From: Leptasterias polaris
Lineage: Eukaryota > Echinodermata > Asteroidea > Forcipulatida > Asteriidae
DNA length: 64,000 nucleotides
Reading direction: 5' to 3'
NCBI GenBank assembly: GCA_037783415.1
Contig: JAZGTN010000047.1
Span: 2,294,001 to 2,358,000, forward strand
Part shown: positions 22,301-32,875 of the stretch, one piece after another
Layout of the letters: each line of letters begins with the position of its first letter
How positions within the stretch are numbered: position 1 is the first letter of the stretch
Position numbers and translations under genes: made by a program
Notes under the pieces: model-generated
The model's input: the letters and a program-made list of their open reading frames with translations, nothing else
Told to the model about the DNA's origin: nothing
The model's database searches: none

Positions 22301-23860
22301 TTGGTAACCAGGAGTCTGATACACTGCGCCACCTTATTGCTTCCTTTGAAGATTATGATAGTAAGTTCAGTGTATTTAAAATTTAGCCTTTCAAAGTAAA
22401 GTTATTTGAAAAAAATTGGTTATAGATTGCCCAGTGGAAAAAATATGTAAACAAAGGAAAGATTTAAAAACAGTGCCAGAAGAGACAGAGACAAAAAGAA
22501 TCAACAGAAAATCAGACAAACACATCCATTAATCATTTACATTTGTGATGTTTTCACCAGCTCCATTCTCCTTACAGTTTAAGAAGTTACAACTAACTTA
22601 CTTGAAGAGGTGAAATTGTTGCTATAGGCTTCTTTGTGTTTAGGGAACAGCAAGCAGCAAGATGTTTTGGTTATGGTGTCAAGTGTAAACTGGGTAGTGC
22701 AGCCTGTTTTCTAGAATGAACATGTTAGCTTCTCTTATGACACAAATTAATCTCTCACTACACCAGGAGATCTTTGTGCAGTACATGTGCTTGTGTACAT
22801 TCTGCACAGGTCAGTAACCAAGAAGAAGGGTCATCAGTCTGTTGCAACCACCAGACCAGAGGCTGTCCTTCATCTCATTCAGAACATTAGTGTAAGTACA
22901 GATGAATTTTAAGTGCCAATGAAACCTGTGCAATGTCTCTTTTTTGGGTCGAGTACGTACCCCATTTAATTTAATTTTTTTGTACATAAACAGCGGAGAT
23001 TTTAGACATGTATGTTTGACACCAAATTAATACATGTCCAATACTGTGAAACATATAGCAAACCGCACCCTATAAATACTGAAGCACATACATGTACATG
23101 ATAGCCACAGCTGTTATGGCAGTGCTTCTTGTCAAGAAAAGAATGCTAAAATAAGTTGAGTTGTTTTACATTGTAAAGTGAAATACTTGTCTTTTAGGAA
23201 ATTTATATTCACTGATTAGCACAATTTTCAATCGTCAAACCTTTCCAGTTTGACTAGGAGCCAACTCGAACCTTTCCGGTTTGACTAGGAGCCAACTTAG
23301 CATGTACATGTACACTATGTGACATGCATACACCCACTGATTGACAGTTGTGTGTAATGCTAATTGGATCTCACGCACAGATAAAATTGCAGTTTATCAC
23401 AGGTGTAGCATCCACAAATTTCTATAATCAGGCATACGTGGTGTAAAGTTGTACTACTAAAATATGGAACAAGCATAGATTTTTTTTTCATTTTAATTAC
23501 ATTATATAACCCAGCAATAGTTTTTGCTTGTTGTAGGAGGGAACAGACGTGGAATCTACCGCCATGGAAAAAGACAGCAAGTACACTCAGCCATACCTAC
23601 TGTCACTGGGCCCAGAGAAGAAACCTGTACAGTTCTTCCTTATCTTGGATGGAATTGCAGTGCCTACAGGGCCGACTCTTGTGCAAGCTATTGATAGGCT
23701 TTTCAAAGCTCACTACATTTTCAATGTTGAGTATTCTTTGACACTTAGCCAGTTTTGGGATTTTTTTGCTGCATTTGTATATGGTGTGATCATGCCAACT
23801 GAAGCCAAACCTGCTGTCCGTTCTTTCTCATCTGCACTGAAAGGTGTCATGCCAGAGTAA
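19119..23860 (+). CDS. SAM-domain protein, 'SAMD3-like' family, nine exons
   Basis: Exons read by phase: 19119 (or 19167)-19318, 19718-19795, 20270-20415, 20742-20835, 21016-21228, 21903-22064, 22210-22360, 22767-22891, 23537-23860 (stop). All have AG/GT borders and the phases agree. The first exon ends a SAM domain (DNDVDMTILPTLTEEDLKEL). Later exons carry YPSPTQKTVLAKEIVEVFP, NEYRLKTIRTSVPQD, HRQYSKDTFKYRRHYVKKG, FPDACDKLLTTWDTFYRD and FFLILDGIAVPTGPTLVQAI, which I recall from fish and invertebrate proteins named SAMD3-like. Function is unknown. The acceptor of the fifth exon (actgag|aaatta) is weak; the stronger AG at 21040 would break the frame. The N-terminal half of the SAM domain was not found. 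It is co-oriented with and 243 bp downstream of the transposase-like gene. Confidence 0.72.
23240..23300. repeat. Short tandem duplication in intron
   Basis: AACCTTTCCAGTTTGACTAG plus GAGCCAACT is repeated once with one change (CCGG for CCAG). It lies in the last intron of the SAMD3-like gene, away from the splice sites. Confidence 0.8.
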
Positions 23861-24014
23861 GACAGATTGCAGGGTCTGAGTGGTCACATGACAAATGAGA
23901 GATGTCAGCTAAAATTGTGCACTTTTTGACACTGCAATCCATTGATTAGTATCATCATATGCTTTTCGACCACTCACTGGGAGGTAACTCTTCTAGTTAA
24001 GACAGTTCAGTGTG

Positions 24015-24131
24015 TCTTTCCACACTAATAGGGTACAACTTTGTGGAAAAAGAAAAAAAATGGTTTTACCTGCCCATTTCTCACTCATGTTTTGTTAGGT
24101 TGTACACCGTTGTACACCAGTGTGGAAAGAT
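24015..24131. mobile_element. Small inverted-repeat element just 3' of the SAMD3-like gene
   Basis: Left end GTCTTTCCACACTAATAGGG and right end GTTGTACACCAGTGTGGAAA with following GA are inverted relatives over about 24 bp. The total is about 115 bp and non-coding. No target duplication is certain. Confidence 0.5.
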
Positions 24132-24638
24132 GGCCAAGTTTGATATTTTGATGATTTGTAACTGACAATAAAAATCAAACGTGCAGAATGCCCATGGGTC
24201 TGGTTCAACTAAAAATGTTGCATCAAAGAGTAGGGGGAACCAAAAACAGGACGAAAGCTTCTAACTGGTTTCTTTTTTAAGTTTCAGGTTTTGTGCGGTA
24301 TACCCCTGATTGACACTAAAGTTGCATAATAAATAAAAGCCTGTAAAAAAAATCCATTTCAACCTTATTACAATATGTGGTTTTGGTAAATTTTGGGTTA
24401 AATCTTGGTATTATAAGAAACTCAAAACCCTTTGAATCAGAATCCCATAAATCATGTTGTTTTGCTCATACTTAAGTTTTGAAATGCATAATGTCACTTA
24501 GCAACAGGTAAAAATTTACTAAATGTATTAGATTTGTTGTCGAAAATCTTGTCAACCTCCATACAATTTAGGATACATATCTTCATGTTAAAAAGGAGAG
24601 ATATCCCTCAACATTCTGTTGATGGTCATCACGAAACA

Positions 24639-25594
24639 AAAGTAAACCAAAGAACCAAATCTGCTCCTTTGGACAAATGATACAAAAAGTCATAACGGAA
24701 ACCTTTCAGTATATACCAGTTCTTGAAGTATTGAAACTAATTCTCAGTAACCAAGTCAGGGATCTCATCAACAATGAGAGTAAATCTCCAAAGGGATACC
24801 TTATAGTGGCTATAAAGATGGCAGTCAGTACCAGCAGTGTGGGACTTTTATTGAGCATCCTAATGCCTTACGTTTTCAACTTTATTATGATGATGTTGAA
24901 GTAGTGAATCCTTTAGGAAGTAAAACTGGAATCCACAAACTTGGGCTGTTATAACAGCTTTAGGTCTTTTATAACCACAAATTAACACATTTTGAGGGGT
25001 TGTTTGCATGGCAGTACGTTAAATGAACTTCCTTAATGAATTTCTTATAATAATTACTAAATTTATAGTGTGAAAAGTTATGTATCCAAGGATTTTTAAA
25101 TTCTTAACATTTGGAATTTCTGACTGGCATTTTAATTTTAAAGTAAACCAAAGAACCAAATCTGCTCCTTTGGAGAATAATAACAGCTTTAGGTCTTTTA
25201 TAACCACAAATTAACACATTTTGAGGGGTTGTTTGCATGGCAGTACGTTAAATGAACTTCCTTAATGAATTCATTATAATAATTACTAAATTTATAGTGT
25301 GAAAAGTTATGTATCCAAGGATTTTTAAATTCTTAACATTTTGAATTTCTGACTGGCATTTTAATTTTAAAGTAAACCAAAGAACCAAATCTGCTCCTTT
25401 GGAGAATAATAACAGCTTTAGGTCTTTTATAACCACAAATTAACACATTTTGAGGGGCTGTTTGCATGGCAGTACGTTAAATGAACTTCCTTAATGAATT
25501 CATTATAATAATTACTAAATTTATAGTGTGAAAAGTTATGTATCCAAGGATTTTTAAATTCTTAACATTTTGAATTTCTGACTGGCATTTTAAT
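24639..25594. repeat. 229-bp tandem array interrupted by captured transposase sequence
   Basis: Three near-identical units start with ATAACAGCTTTAGGTC at 24951, 25180 and 25409. Each unit except the last ends AAGTAAACCAAAGAACCAAA, TCTGCTCCTTTGGA, GAATA. A 36-bp partial unit at 24639-24673 precedes them. Between it and the first full unit lies the captured segment at 24669-24950. Minus-strand 62-residue open frames in each unit are repeat readings. Confidence 0.9.
24669..24950 (+). pseudogene. Captured 280-bp piece of the transposase-like exon
   Basis: It is essentially identical to 16829-17108 (codons about 232-325 of the transposase-like gene). The only difference seen is a 2-bp insertion: ACCTTATAGTGG in place of ACCTTAGTGG, which shifts the frame. 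It lacks flanking exon sequence. The near identity shows that the copying is recent. Confidence 0.92.
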
Positions 25595-25728
25595 TTGTTA
25601 TTGTATACATGTAATAGTTTTGCTATATATAAAATAAAACATCCAGTCTTGCAAAAAGTAAACAAATCAATCTGTTTTCAATTGTTTCATGTGGCTCCCA
25701 ATTTTCACTCTCCAGTTCAGTCTTTCCC

Positions 25729-26083
25729 TACTGGAACTAGGGACCAGACTGTATAGAGTGAAAACCAATCGATTTTAAGAGTGAAAAACTCACTCCCTTA
25801 TAGAGTGAACAATTATCAATCTATAATATTGAAATGTTTTCGATCTTATAGACTGAATTTCAAATCTCAATTTTGAGTGAAAATTCCAGTCTTTTGGAGT
25901 GAAAAATAATCAGTCTTATAGACTGAACTTCCAATCTACACTTCGAGTGGAAATGTTCAATCCATAAGAGTGAATTGTTTTCACTCAAATCGACTGATTT
26001 TTCAATCCGAACTTAGATTGAAATTGTTCACTCTTAATTACAGAGTGACTTTCACTCTATTGGTCTGGTCCTTAGTTTCAGTA
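25729..26083. mobile_element. Inverted-repeat element packed with GAGTGAAA subrepeats
   Basis: The left end TACTGGAACTAGGGACCAGA and the right end, reversed as TACTGAAACTAAGGACCAGA, form the termini. Inside, GAGTGAAA/GACTGAA motifs recur about every 20-35 bp in both orientations (25758, 25781, 25804, 25850, 25877, 25901, 25922 and later). Subterminal repeats of this kind are known in CACTA elements, but no transposase and no CACTR end are present. Confidence 0.65.
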
Positions 26084-27199
26084 AGCGAAAGAGCGCAAAT
26101 TCAATCTCTTAGATTGAATTTTCACTCTTAAGAATTTAGAGAGTGGATAACATTGGAAAGCTCTTTTCCTACTCAATCCGCTGTGAGTTTTAAACAAATG
26201 CAAAGAAAGCACAGCATATTAATTATAATAAACAGACCTAAGAAAAACAGGATTTGGCAATGTTTTGCCATATTTTAATCCAATTGTTAAACACGGGAAA
26301 ACAGCTAGACAACAAATACACAGGAGCTGACCAACTGTGGATGTATCTAATGGTTATTCCATAAGGATTTTATCTCATGTTTTGACCTTTGCCAAAGGAG
26401 TGACGTCTCCGGGTCACGCCTCGGCGTGTGTGAATATGCAAAACAGATTAATCTCGCGACCTGGAAGGGTGTAACTTGATCTTTCAGAAAAAAGAGTTGC
26501 ACTTTATTCCAGATAAAGTTAATGAAACTTAGGGCGTTCTGATTTTAAACCACAAGCCGACCGTCGTCAAAGCTTGAGAGATCTGTTGAATGTACTGTAA
26601 TTGCACACGTCTACTTGGAACTCCAAAGAGATTATGACGGCCATGTAATTATTCAAAATGGCTTTAAAGAAATTTAAAAACTTAATTTCAACCACAAAAA
26701 TATTGTTTGTCAATCTTGAAGGAAAGATTAGGCTCTACGTAAGCCAGAGAAGAGAAGATTTATTATTATTATTTTTTTTAATGAAGCATAATTTGTTGGT
26801 GTGTGATATTGTTGTTGCTGTTGTTTCTGTTGGTTTGTTTTGTCATTGTTGTCGTCGTTGTTATTTTTCTTTGTTTTTGTGTTTGGTTTGTTTTGTTTTG
26901 CTTGGGATTTTTCCCCCTGTTTATTATTATCATTATTAATATTATTTTTTTCTTTGGGGGGGGGGGTATTATTATTTGTAAAGGTTTTATTTGTTTATTT
27001 TTTTAGTTTTTGGTTTGTATTTAGTTCCGGCTGTTTCTGGTTTTGTTTTTCTTCTTTTATGGGAAATTAAAAATAAGAATATGCCCAAGAATTAATTTAA
27101 AGAGCATTTTTCATTTAAAAATATTAAAGACATACGGGACTATTATCTTAAAGGGGCACCACAGGCCAAGACCAGTGCAAGTAGAACCCTCGCCCTCCG
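26084..27199. other. Intergenic DNA with T-rich low complexity
   Basis: 26760-27060 is T/G-rich (GTTGTTGCTGTTG, TTTGTTTTG runs, and a run of about 10 G near 26957). The open frames in it are low-complexity hydrophobic readings and not genes. Confidence 0.55.
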
Positions 27200-27201
27200 T
27201 T

Positions 27202-27513
27202 GTCTCTGTGGTCGGGACTACAGACTACATTGGGTTCAATCCCTGGTGCAGTAGTCTCTGTGATCGGGACTACAGACTACATTGGGTTCAATCCCTGGTG
27301 CAGTTGTCTCTGTGATCGGGACTACAGACTACATTGGGTTCAATCCCTGGTGCAGTAGTCTCTGTGATCAGGACTACAGACTACATTGGGTTCAATCCCT
27401 GGTGCAGTTGTCTCTGTGATCGGGACTACAGACTACATTGGGTTCAATCCCTGGTGCAGTTGTCTCTGTGATCAGGACTCACAGACTACATTGGGTTCAA
27501 TCCCTGGTGCAGT
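27202..27513. repeat. 52-bp tandem array, six units, each with a B-box-like sequence
   Basis: Units begin GTCTCTGTGATCGGGACTAC at 27202, 27254, 27306, 27358, 27410 and 27462. Each contains GGGTTCAATCCCTGGTGCAG. GGTTCAATCCC fits the RNA polymerase III B box (GGTTCGANTCC with one change). Unit differences are few (GTGGTC/GTGATC/GTGATCA); the last has a small insertion (ACTCACAG). No A box or full tRNA fold is visible. Confidence 0.88.
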
Positions 27514-29519
27514 CTCAGTGCAAAAGAAAGAACTCCGTGCTCTTGCAAGAATTCTGTAAGCGCAGAGTTATGCGGTAAGCAGCGTCTCGAATGGGCCGAG
27601 AAAAATTAAAAACTGAAAAAGCGTAAGTTTAAAACGTAAACCATTAGGTTATGCAACTGTAATAATAATAATAATAGTATTCAACATTTATATTGCGCCC
27701 TTTACATACAAAATGATAAAAGGCGCAGAACAAATGTTAAAAAGCACAGAATGGAAGAAAAAGATAAAGAAACAAGACTGATCACCAGGCCAGTGCCCAA
27801 ACAAAAGTATGGGGATACGTCTGTCCCGCCAACAGAGAACTAATAGTTACTTATTACATAGGCCTATCCCTGCTGGCATCGGTAATGTTTTGACCTTTTC
27901 AGGAGACAGACGCCTCTAACCCTATCTATGCAAAAAAATCTAAACTAACTGGCAAGGCGACCATAGAAGAAAGACAAACAAAAAGACACAAAAGAAACAT
28001 CTACGACGGTAACACAAATCAAAAACAGCTCTAGGGGAAATAAGCTTTCCTGGAGTCTGTTCTAAGCAAAGATAAAGAGACATCAGTGATTTCTTTATCC
28101 GTGTGTAGATTTAGATCCCATCGTGCAGGGACCTCTCGTACCTCCTACATTCCTAGAAGTAGAAAGTAACGCATAAGTCTGGAAATCCGCGTATGTCCGA
28201 AGGTCGCGGTCAACGAGCCCGCAAGTTTATGACATCTGTTCTCCAGCGAGGGACCTATTGGTCCCCACATACGATGTTTTTTTTTTATAGGTTAAGAGGG
28301 GTTGCTTAGTGGAAGCAAATATGGGTAAGCATAAGTGTAGTTCATTGTCCAGTGGAGCTCTGCTTTATTTTGAAGTTTCAAGAAATATTGACATAAATGA
28401 GGTTTGTGACATGGTTTGGCATTGGTAAATACCAGGAACCGGAAGTTGAGGTCAACACTGACCGGAAACAGCTCAAAGAGTTACAACGGGTGCACCACAC
28501 TTTAGCCCATCAGTCATTATTTGTCATGCTACAGATTCAAAAATACTCAACAAACTGTTTGAATTCATCTTTCAGCCTCTAAAAATCTAACAAAGTATAA
28601 TTTGCAACTGCATATCTGGCCGTAGCATTCGCAGACGGACCCCACGGAAATTTGAATCTCAAAAAGATGTTTTGGGGGGTGATCTTTGAAGAGAAGCTCT
28701 TTGTGAAACTGTTCACCTTGATAAATACAATCGCGGCCAAAATGCTTGGGCCAGGTGACACTAAACATACCCCCTCCCCCATTCCCCTGCTCCCCTGCTC
28801 GATGTTGTTAGGAGCGCAGACTGCACAATGAGAGTCAATATTGAACGGGGGCCGGGGGACGGGGGGGGGGGGGGGGGGGACGGGGGCCCTACGAGATATA
28901 ACTGGGATTGTAGCTACAGTACTAGAATAGGTCCCCATAACTGCGTATTAAATTGTGGAAAAATCCATCTCCGTAATTTTAAGCAGTTATTTTCTAAACA
29001 GAGACTGTTGATGTCTTAGCAGTCCTGAGATTCGTCGTAACCCTCCAACCCCACCCCCCCCCCGAAAAAAGGTAACAATACTGTCATTCCCTTTGCAAAA
29101 ATCCATAATCTTCACAACAACTTTTTTATTCACAACTGGATCAATGCAATGGTGGAGTTCTTTAGATCCAAACCAATCCTTACAGATGCACTTACTGTTT
29201 CCCTAAAATTTCATGTTCAACTCGAAGAGCCTTCAACTCCAATGCACCTTCATTGTGGATTGACTTACCATGCAGTTCATATTCACCAAGCTGACTCTGT
29301 TCTGATTTTCACGGGACCTTTAAAGACTCATATGTTTGGACCAGCATCTTTGTAACAATATAATTCACACAATTCATTGTTTTATGTTTCGTGTTTTGCA
29401 TGCTCATGAGTGCAATATTATGTGCTAAACAAATGTCCCATATTATTATTATTGTCATTTTCTTAGATTTAAAGTTCCCCCTTCCACCCACCCAAAACCA
29501 GAACGATGTTCCCATTACC
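27514..29519. other. Intergenic DNA with SINE tail fragment and poly-G
   Basis: At about 27660-27735 an AAT run followed by CAACATTTATATTGCGCC looks like the reversed 3' end of a SINE. A run of about 20 G lies near 28859-28880. Open frames at 28397-28582 and 29149-29355 show no known domain. Confidence 0.5.
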
Positions 29520-30095
29520 GTGGACCAAATCCAAAGTTTCAGAAATTAATGTTCTTCATAAGGGAGAGTGTACGTGAGAAATGGTGCACCAGTGAGGTCT
29601 TCTGAATCACTGTTTATCTCTGCCCCGTGTTTAAACAAATGAAAAAGAAGAGGGATTGTTGGTATCAAGAAAAACCATCTGTTGGACGGTGTCTGACAAT
29701 GACACTATATTATTTTATTAGAAAGAAAAACACCGATATTTTTATTTCCGTGGACCAAATCCAAAGTTTCAGAAACTAATTTTCTTCATAAGGGACAGGT
29801 ATAGGTGAGCAATGATGCACCGTTAAGTGTCACTGATCTGCTCTGCCTCGTGTAAAGAGAAGAGGGGTTGTGGGTATCTGGAAGAACCATCTGTTGGACG
29901 GTGTCTGACAATGACAATATCATTTATTATTTTTAAAATTCCCCCCTCCACCCACCCCAAAGTTTCAGAACATTATAGTATTGAGGTCTTCTGAATCTAT
30001 GTTTATTGAAGTGTCACTGATCTGCCCTGCCTCGTGTAAAGAGAAGAGGGGTTGTGGGTATCTGGAAGAACCATCTGTTGGACGACGTCTGACAC
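29520..30095. repeat. Three diverged tandem units of about 170-235 bp
   Basis: The shared blocks, in order, are GGACCAAATCCAAAGTTTCA, a CTTCATAAGGGA segment, TGTCACTGATCTGC, a GAAGAGGGGTTGTGGGTATC block, and AACCATCTGTTGGACGGTGT. They occur at about 29521, 29752 and 29950. The third unit lacks the first part. It is non-coding as far as I can see. Confidence 0.75.
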
Positions 30096-30579
30096 CACAG
30101 GCCGGCCACGACCGATAACGATCTAGGTTACCAAGAAAGGCCGTGACTTTAGTGTCCGGGAAGAATGGATCGTATTCCAAATAGCGTCTTGAGAAGTTTA
30201 ATTGCCGTAAAGGTATAGGTTTGATTCCCTGAAGAAAGTGACAAAAGCAAAAGTGAAACCCGAGTTTCTTCTTTGCCGCCGAGTTTCTTCAGCACCCTGT
30301 AAACCCTTTTAAAGGTGCTACAAAAACTTTCATAAAAAGAAGAAGAAGAAAAATATAATAAATAAATAAATGTCTGGAGTTAAATAATAATGGGTGTTTG
30401 GGAACGCCCGTAAATAAAGCGTCACAAAACAAAACTAGTTATTATTATTGCCATGCAAGCGAGTGCTTATTTTGATTGCTGAATTGTATATATTGTGTAT
30501 AAATCACTGACTATTAAACAACCCCTGCATGATGATCTTCTCAAACCATAATCCTCCTCGCAAACTCCGGTCTTACAAT

Positions 30580-30748
30580 AGACCTTATGCATATGACGTC
30601 ATTTGTGTAGGGCGCCCTCACCTAGAGGTCAAAAGGAAGATGCTCATTGGCCAGTCTTGCGCCGCGCGTACAAATCAGCGCGTTTCCATTGTTTCATCAT
30701 CAGTTTACCTCTAAGATGGCGGCTTGGTGACGTCAATGCATAAGGTCT
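30580..30748 (+). mobile_element. CRE/YY1-bearing MITE, copy 1
   Basis: Ends are AGACCTTATGCATATGACGT and, inverted, TGACGTCAATGCATAAGGTCT. It is about 170 bp, with a 2-bp AT/TA duplication. It contains two perfect TGACGTCA sites, CATTGGCC, GCGCCGCGCGTAC and AAGATGGCGGC. Two other copies are at 35758 and 48412. Confidence 0.85.
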
Positions 30749-30959
30749 ATTCTAACCTCCTTTAATATTGAGCCAATATCCAATCATTCATGGGAAGACC
30801 AATCTTTTTCCCATGCTGCGCCACACCTATAATGGAACACATTGCCAGCAAAAGTAAAATCATCTGTTTCTTTAGACCGACTAAGAAAAAACCTTGAAGA
30901 CCCATCTTTTCAAACAAGTATTTGATTTGTTTTTACATGTGTTTTTATATATTTCAAAT

Positions 30960-31135
30960 TGGATTTCTTTGCTATATGTATTGTATTCTGGATTTCTTCA
31001 AAGCTTAGGCCTACGTTTCCATTTTGATTATTGTACATGTGTATGTAAACATTTGTTATTGTTTGTATAAGCGCCATCAGCACTGTGGATTTCTGCGCTT
31101 TATAAGTTTTCATTATTATTATTATTATTATTAAT
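30960..31135 (+). mobile_element. 3' end of a retroelement with ATT tail
   Basis: GCGCCATCAGCACTGTGGAT leads to GCGCTTTATAAGTTTTC and then (ATT)n. This form of 3' end (GCGCTTTATAAG plus ATT repeats) is typical of SINE and LINE 3' tails in marine invertebrates. The 5' extent is uncertain. Confidence 0.5.
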
Positions 31136-32143
31136 TAGCAACGATGATTTGGATTATTTTTCCCGACTTTGGTGGGTTTTTCTAAGACAGAAAAGCTTCG
31201 GGGAGGGTTTGGTACTTATTTAAAGTCTAAATCATTTAGCTTCAAAAATTTAACTGAGCAAATTTATTTGTGTAAATAATCAATCCTGTAGTTTGTCTAA
31301 AACACACACACAAAAAAAGAGGATTTTCCATGACTGTAATTGCTCGCATTGTTAAGAAAAATAAATCCGGAGTGGGTACAGTAGATTGTATATCAGAATA
31401 GTTGGGAATTGTTTGAATGTCAATTTTGTTTTTTAAAACAACACTGTTTATTTTTCGGAAGCGTGTAATGATGCTCATTGTCTTGCTGTTGTTGTCTATA
31501 ACTATAAGTATCGCACCAAAATAAATAAAGACAGGTAAAAAGTCTATCAAAAATAAAGTATATTTATCAAATTTTAAACCTCAAGGGAAACTTGACTGTG
31601 TTAGTTTTGATTAATTGTTTTGATTCTTTGTTCAACCCAAAGTTAAAATATTATGAAATGGAACAACAAAGGGGATGGTACAACCACCATTGTTAACAGA
31701 TTGCAGAAAAATAACAACAGTTGAGACAAGTTAACTCTTTCTCGGAAGGCGACGATAATTTGTTCTTGTGAGTACTAGGGGATTTGAGTGGTATCCTTTC
31801 AGCGAAAACCAGTCTCTTTAAAGTCATTCCAGATTTCAATATCTCGTCTCGGCACGTGGCGAGGGGCTGATGACCCCCATGACGAGCGAAGGGCAAAGGT
31901 AGCGCGCGTGGCTCGCCAGATAAGCACCTTGTTGGGGGGTTTGGATCCGGGGTGAGGTAACCTGACACCGGCTCGGTCGGGTCGCCCGGCGGAAGCAGGC
32001 GCGTGCCTAACGCTTCAGATTTCGTTTTGTACAGTCGTCTTTTTTCACACATGGACGTTTTGTCACCTTGGGTGATGGCTAGAAAACCCCGGATTTTCCA
32101 AACAACCATTGTGTTATAAACAAATACACTGATGATGATAGCT
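31136..32143. other. Intergenic DNA, no supported gene
   Basis: A GC-richer stretch at 31830-32010 gives a 138-residue minus-strand open frame without recognisable domain or codon pattern. Nothing else is seen. Confidence 0.5.
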
Positions 32144-32150
32144 GTAAGTT

Positions 32151-32513
32151 ACGAAAGCCCATTAGTGCCATCGCAAGTATATATACATTGCTAAATATAG
32201 ACTTCCAAAAAACAAGACCTGCCAAAGATACATTTCAAAAAAACAAGAATTGCTAAATATAGGCTATACTTCAAAAAACAAAACTCGCCAAATATATATA
32301 GTTCCAAAAAGCAAGAATTGCTTAATATAGATTTCCACAAAACAAGACTCGGCGCCAAATATAGACTTCCATAAAACAAGACTCGCCAAGCATTAATATA
32401 CTTGCAAAAAACAAGAATCACCAACAAATATATTTGCAAAAAACTTGATTCGTCACACATCATACTTGCAAAAAAGCAATCTATACTTGCAATGGCACTA
32501 ATGGGCTCTCGTA
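32151..32513. mobile_element. Inverted-repeat element filled by a ~30-bp minisatellite
   Basis: The 7-bp direct repeat GTAAGTT flanks it (32144-32150 and 32514-32520). Terminal repeats are ACGAAAGCCCATTAGTGCCA with TCGCAAGTATA, and the reverse of TTGCAATGGCACTAATGGGC with TCTCGTA. The interior is a degenerate array of ACTTCCAAAAAACAAGAMTC-GCCAAATATAG units. The 90-residue open frame is a reading of the array. Confidence 0.8.
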
Positions 32514-32639
32514 GTAAGTTGTCAAACGCCTACTCATTTTGAAGGAATGAAAAAGCCTTTTTTTTTTACACAAACATAATGTACTCTTAAACATAATTGT
32601 ATACATAAAAGGGTGGTACATTATTGGTTTGTGAAAGAA

Positions 32640-32875
32640 TATACGTTCATTCTAATCCTCTAGTTTTCAAGAAGCATGTCACAAATTGTCATTATAGTTC
32701 TCGGAAGAGTAGGCCTACATTCATTCCAATTCTCTAGTTTTCAAGAAGCATACCATAAAGAGATAATACAAATCACTGGTTTTGGGAAAAGTAAATTCAT
32801 TCGAATTATCCAAGTTTCAAGAACCACATCATAAAGGGATGGTACATTATTGACTATTATTGGAAGAGCACACTT
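32640..32875 (-). repeat. GAGGATTGGAATG minisatellite, reversed block
   Basis: CATTCCAATTCTCTAGTTTT and CAAGAAGCATACCATAAAG are the reverse complement of the units at 33.85-35.09 kb. About three diverged units remain. Confidence 0.75.

Noticed and set aside
25019..25665. Family of three 62-residue proteins
   Set aside because: They repeat with the 229-bp period and change reading at the array edge; there is no evidence of selection on the frame.
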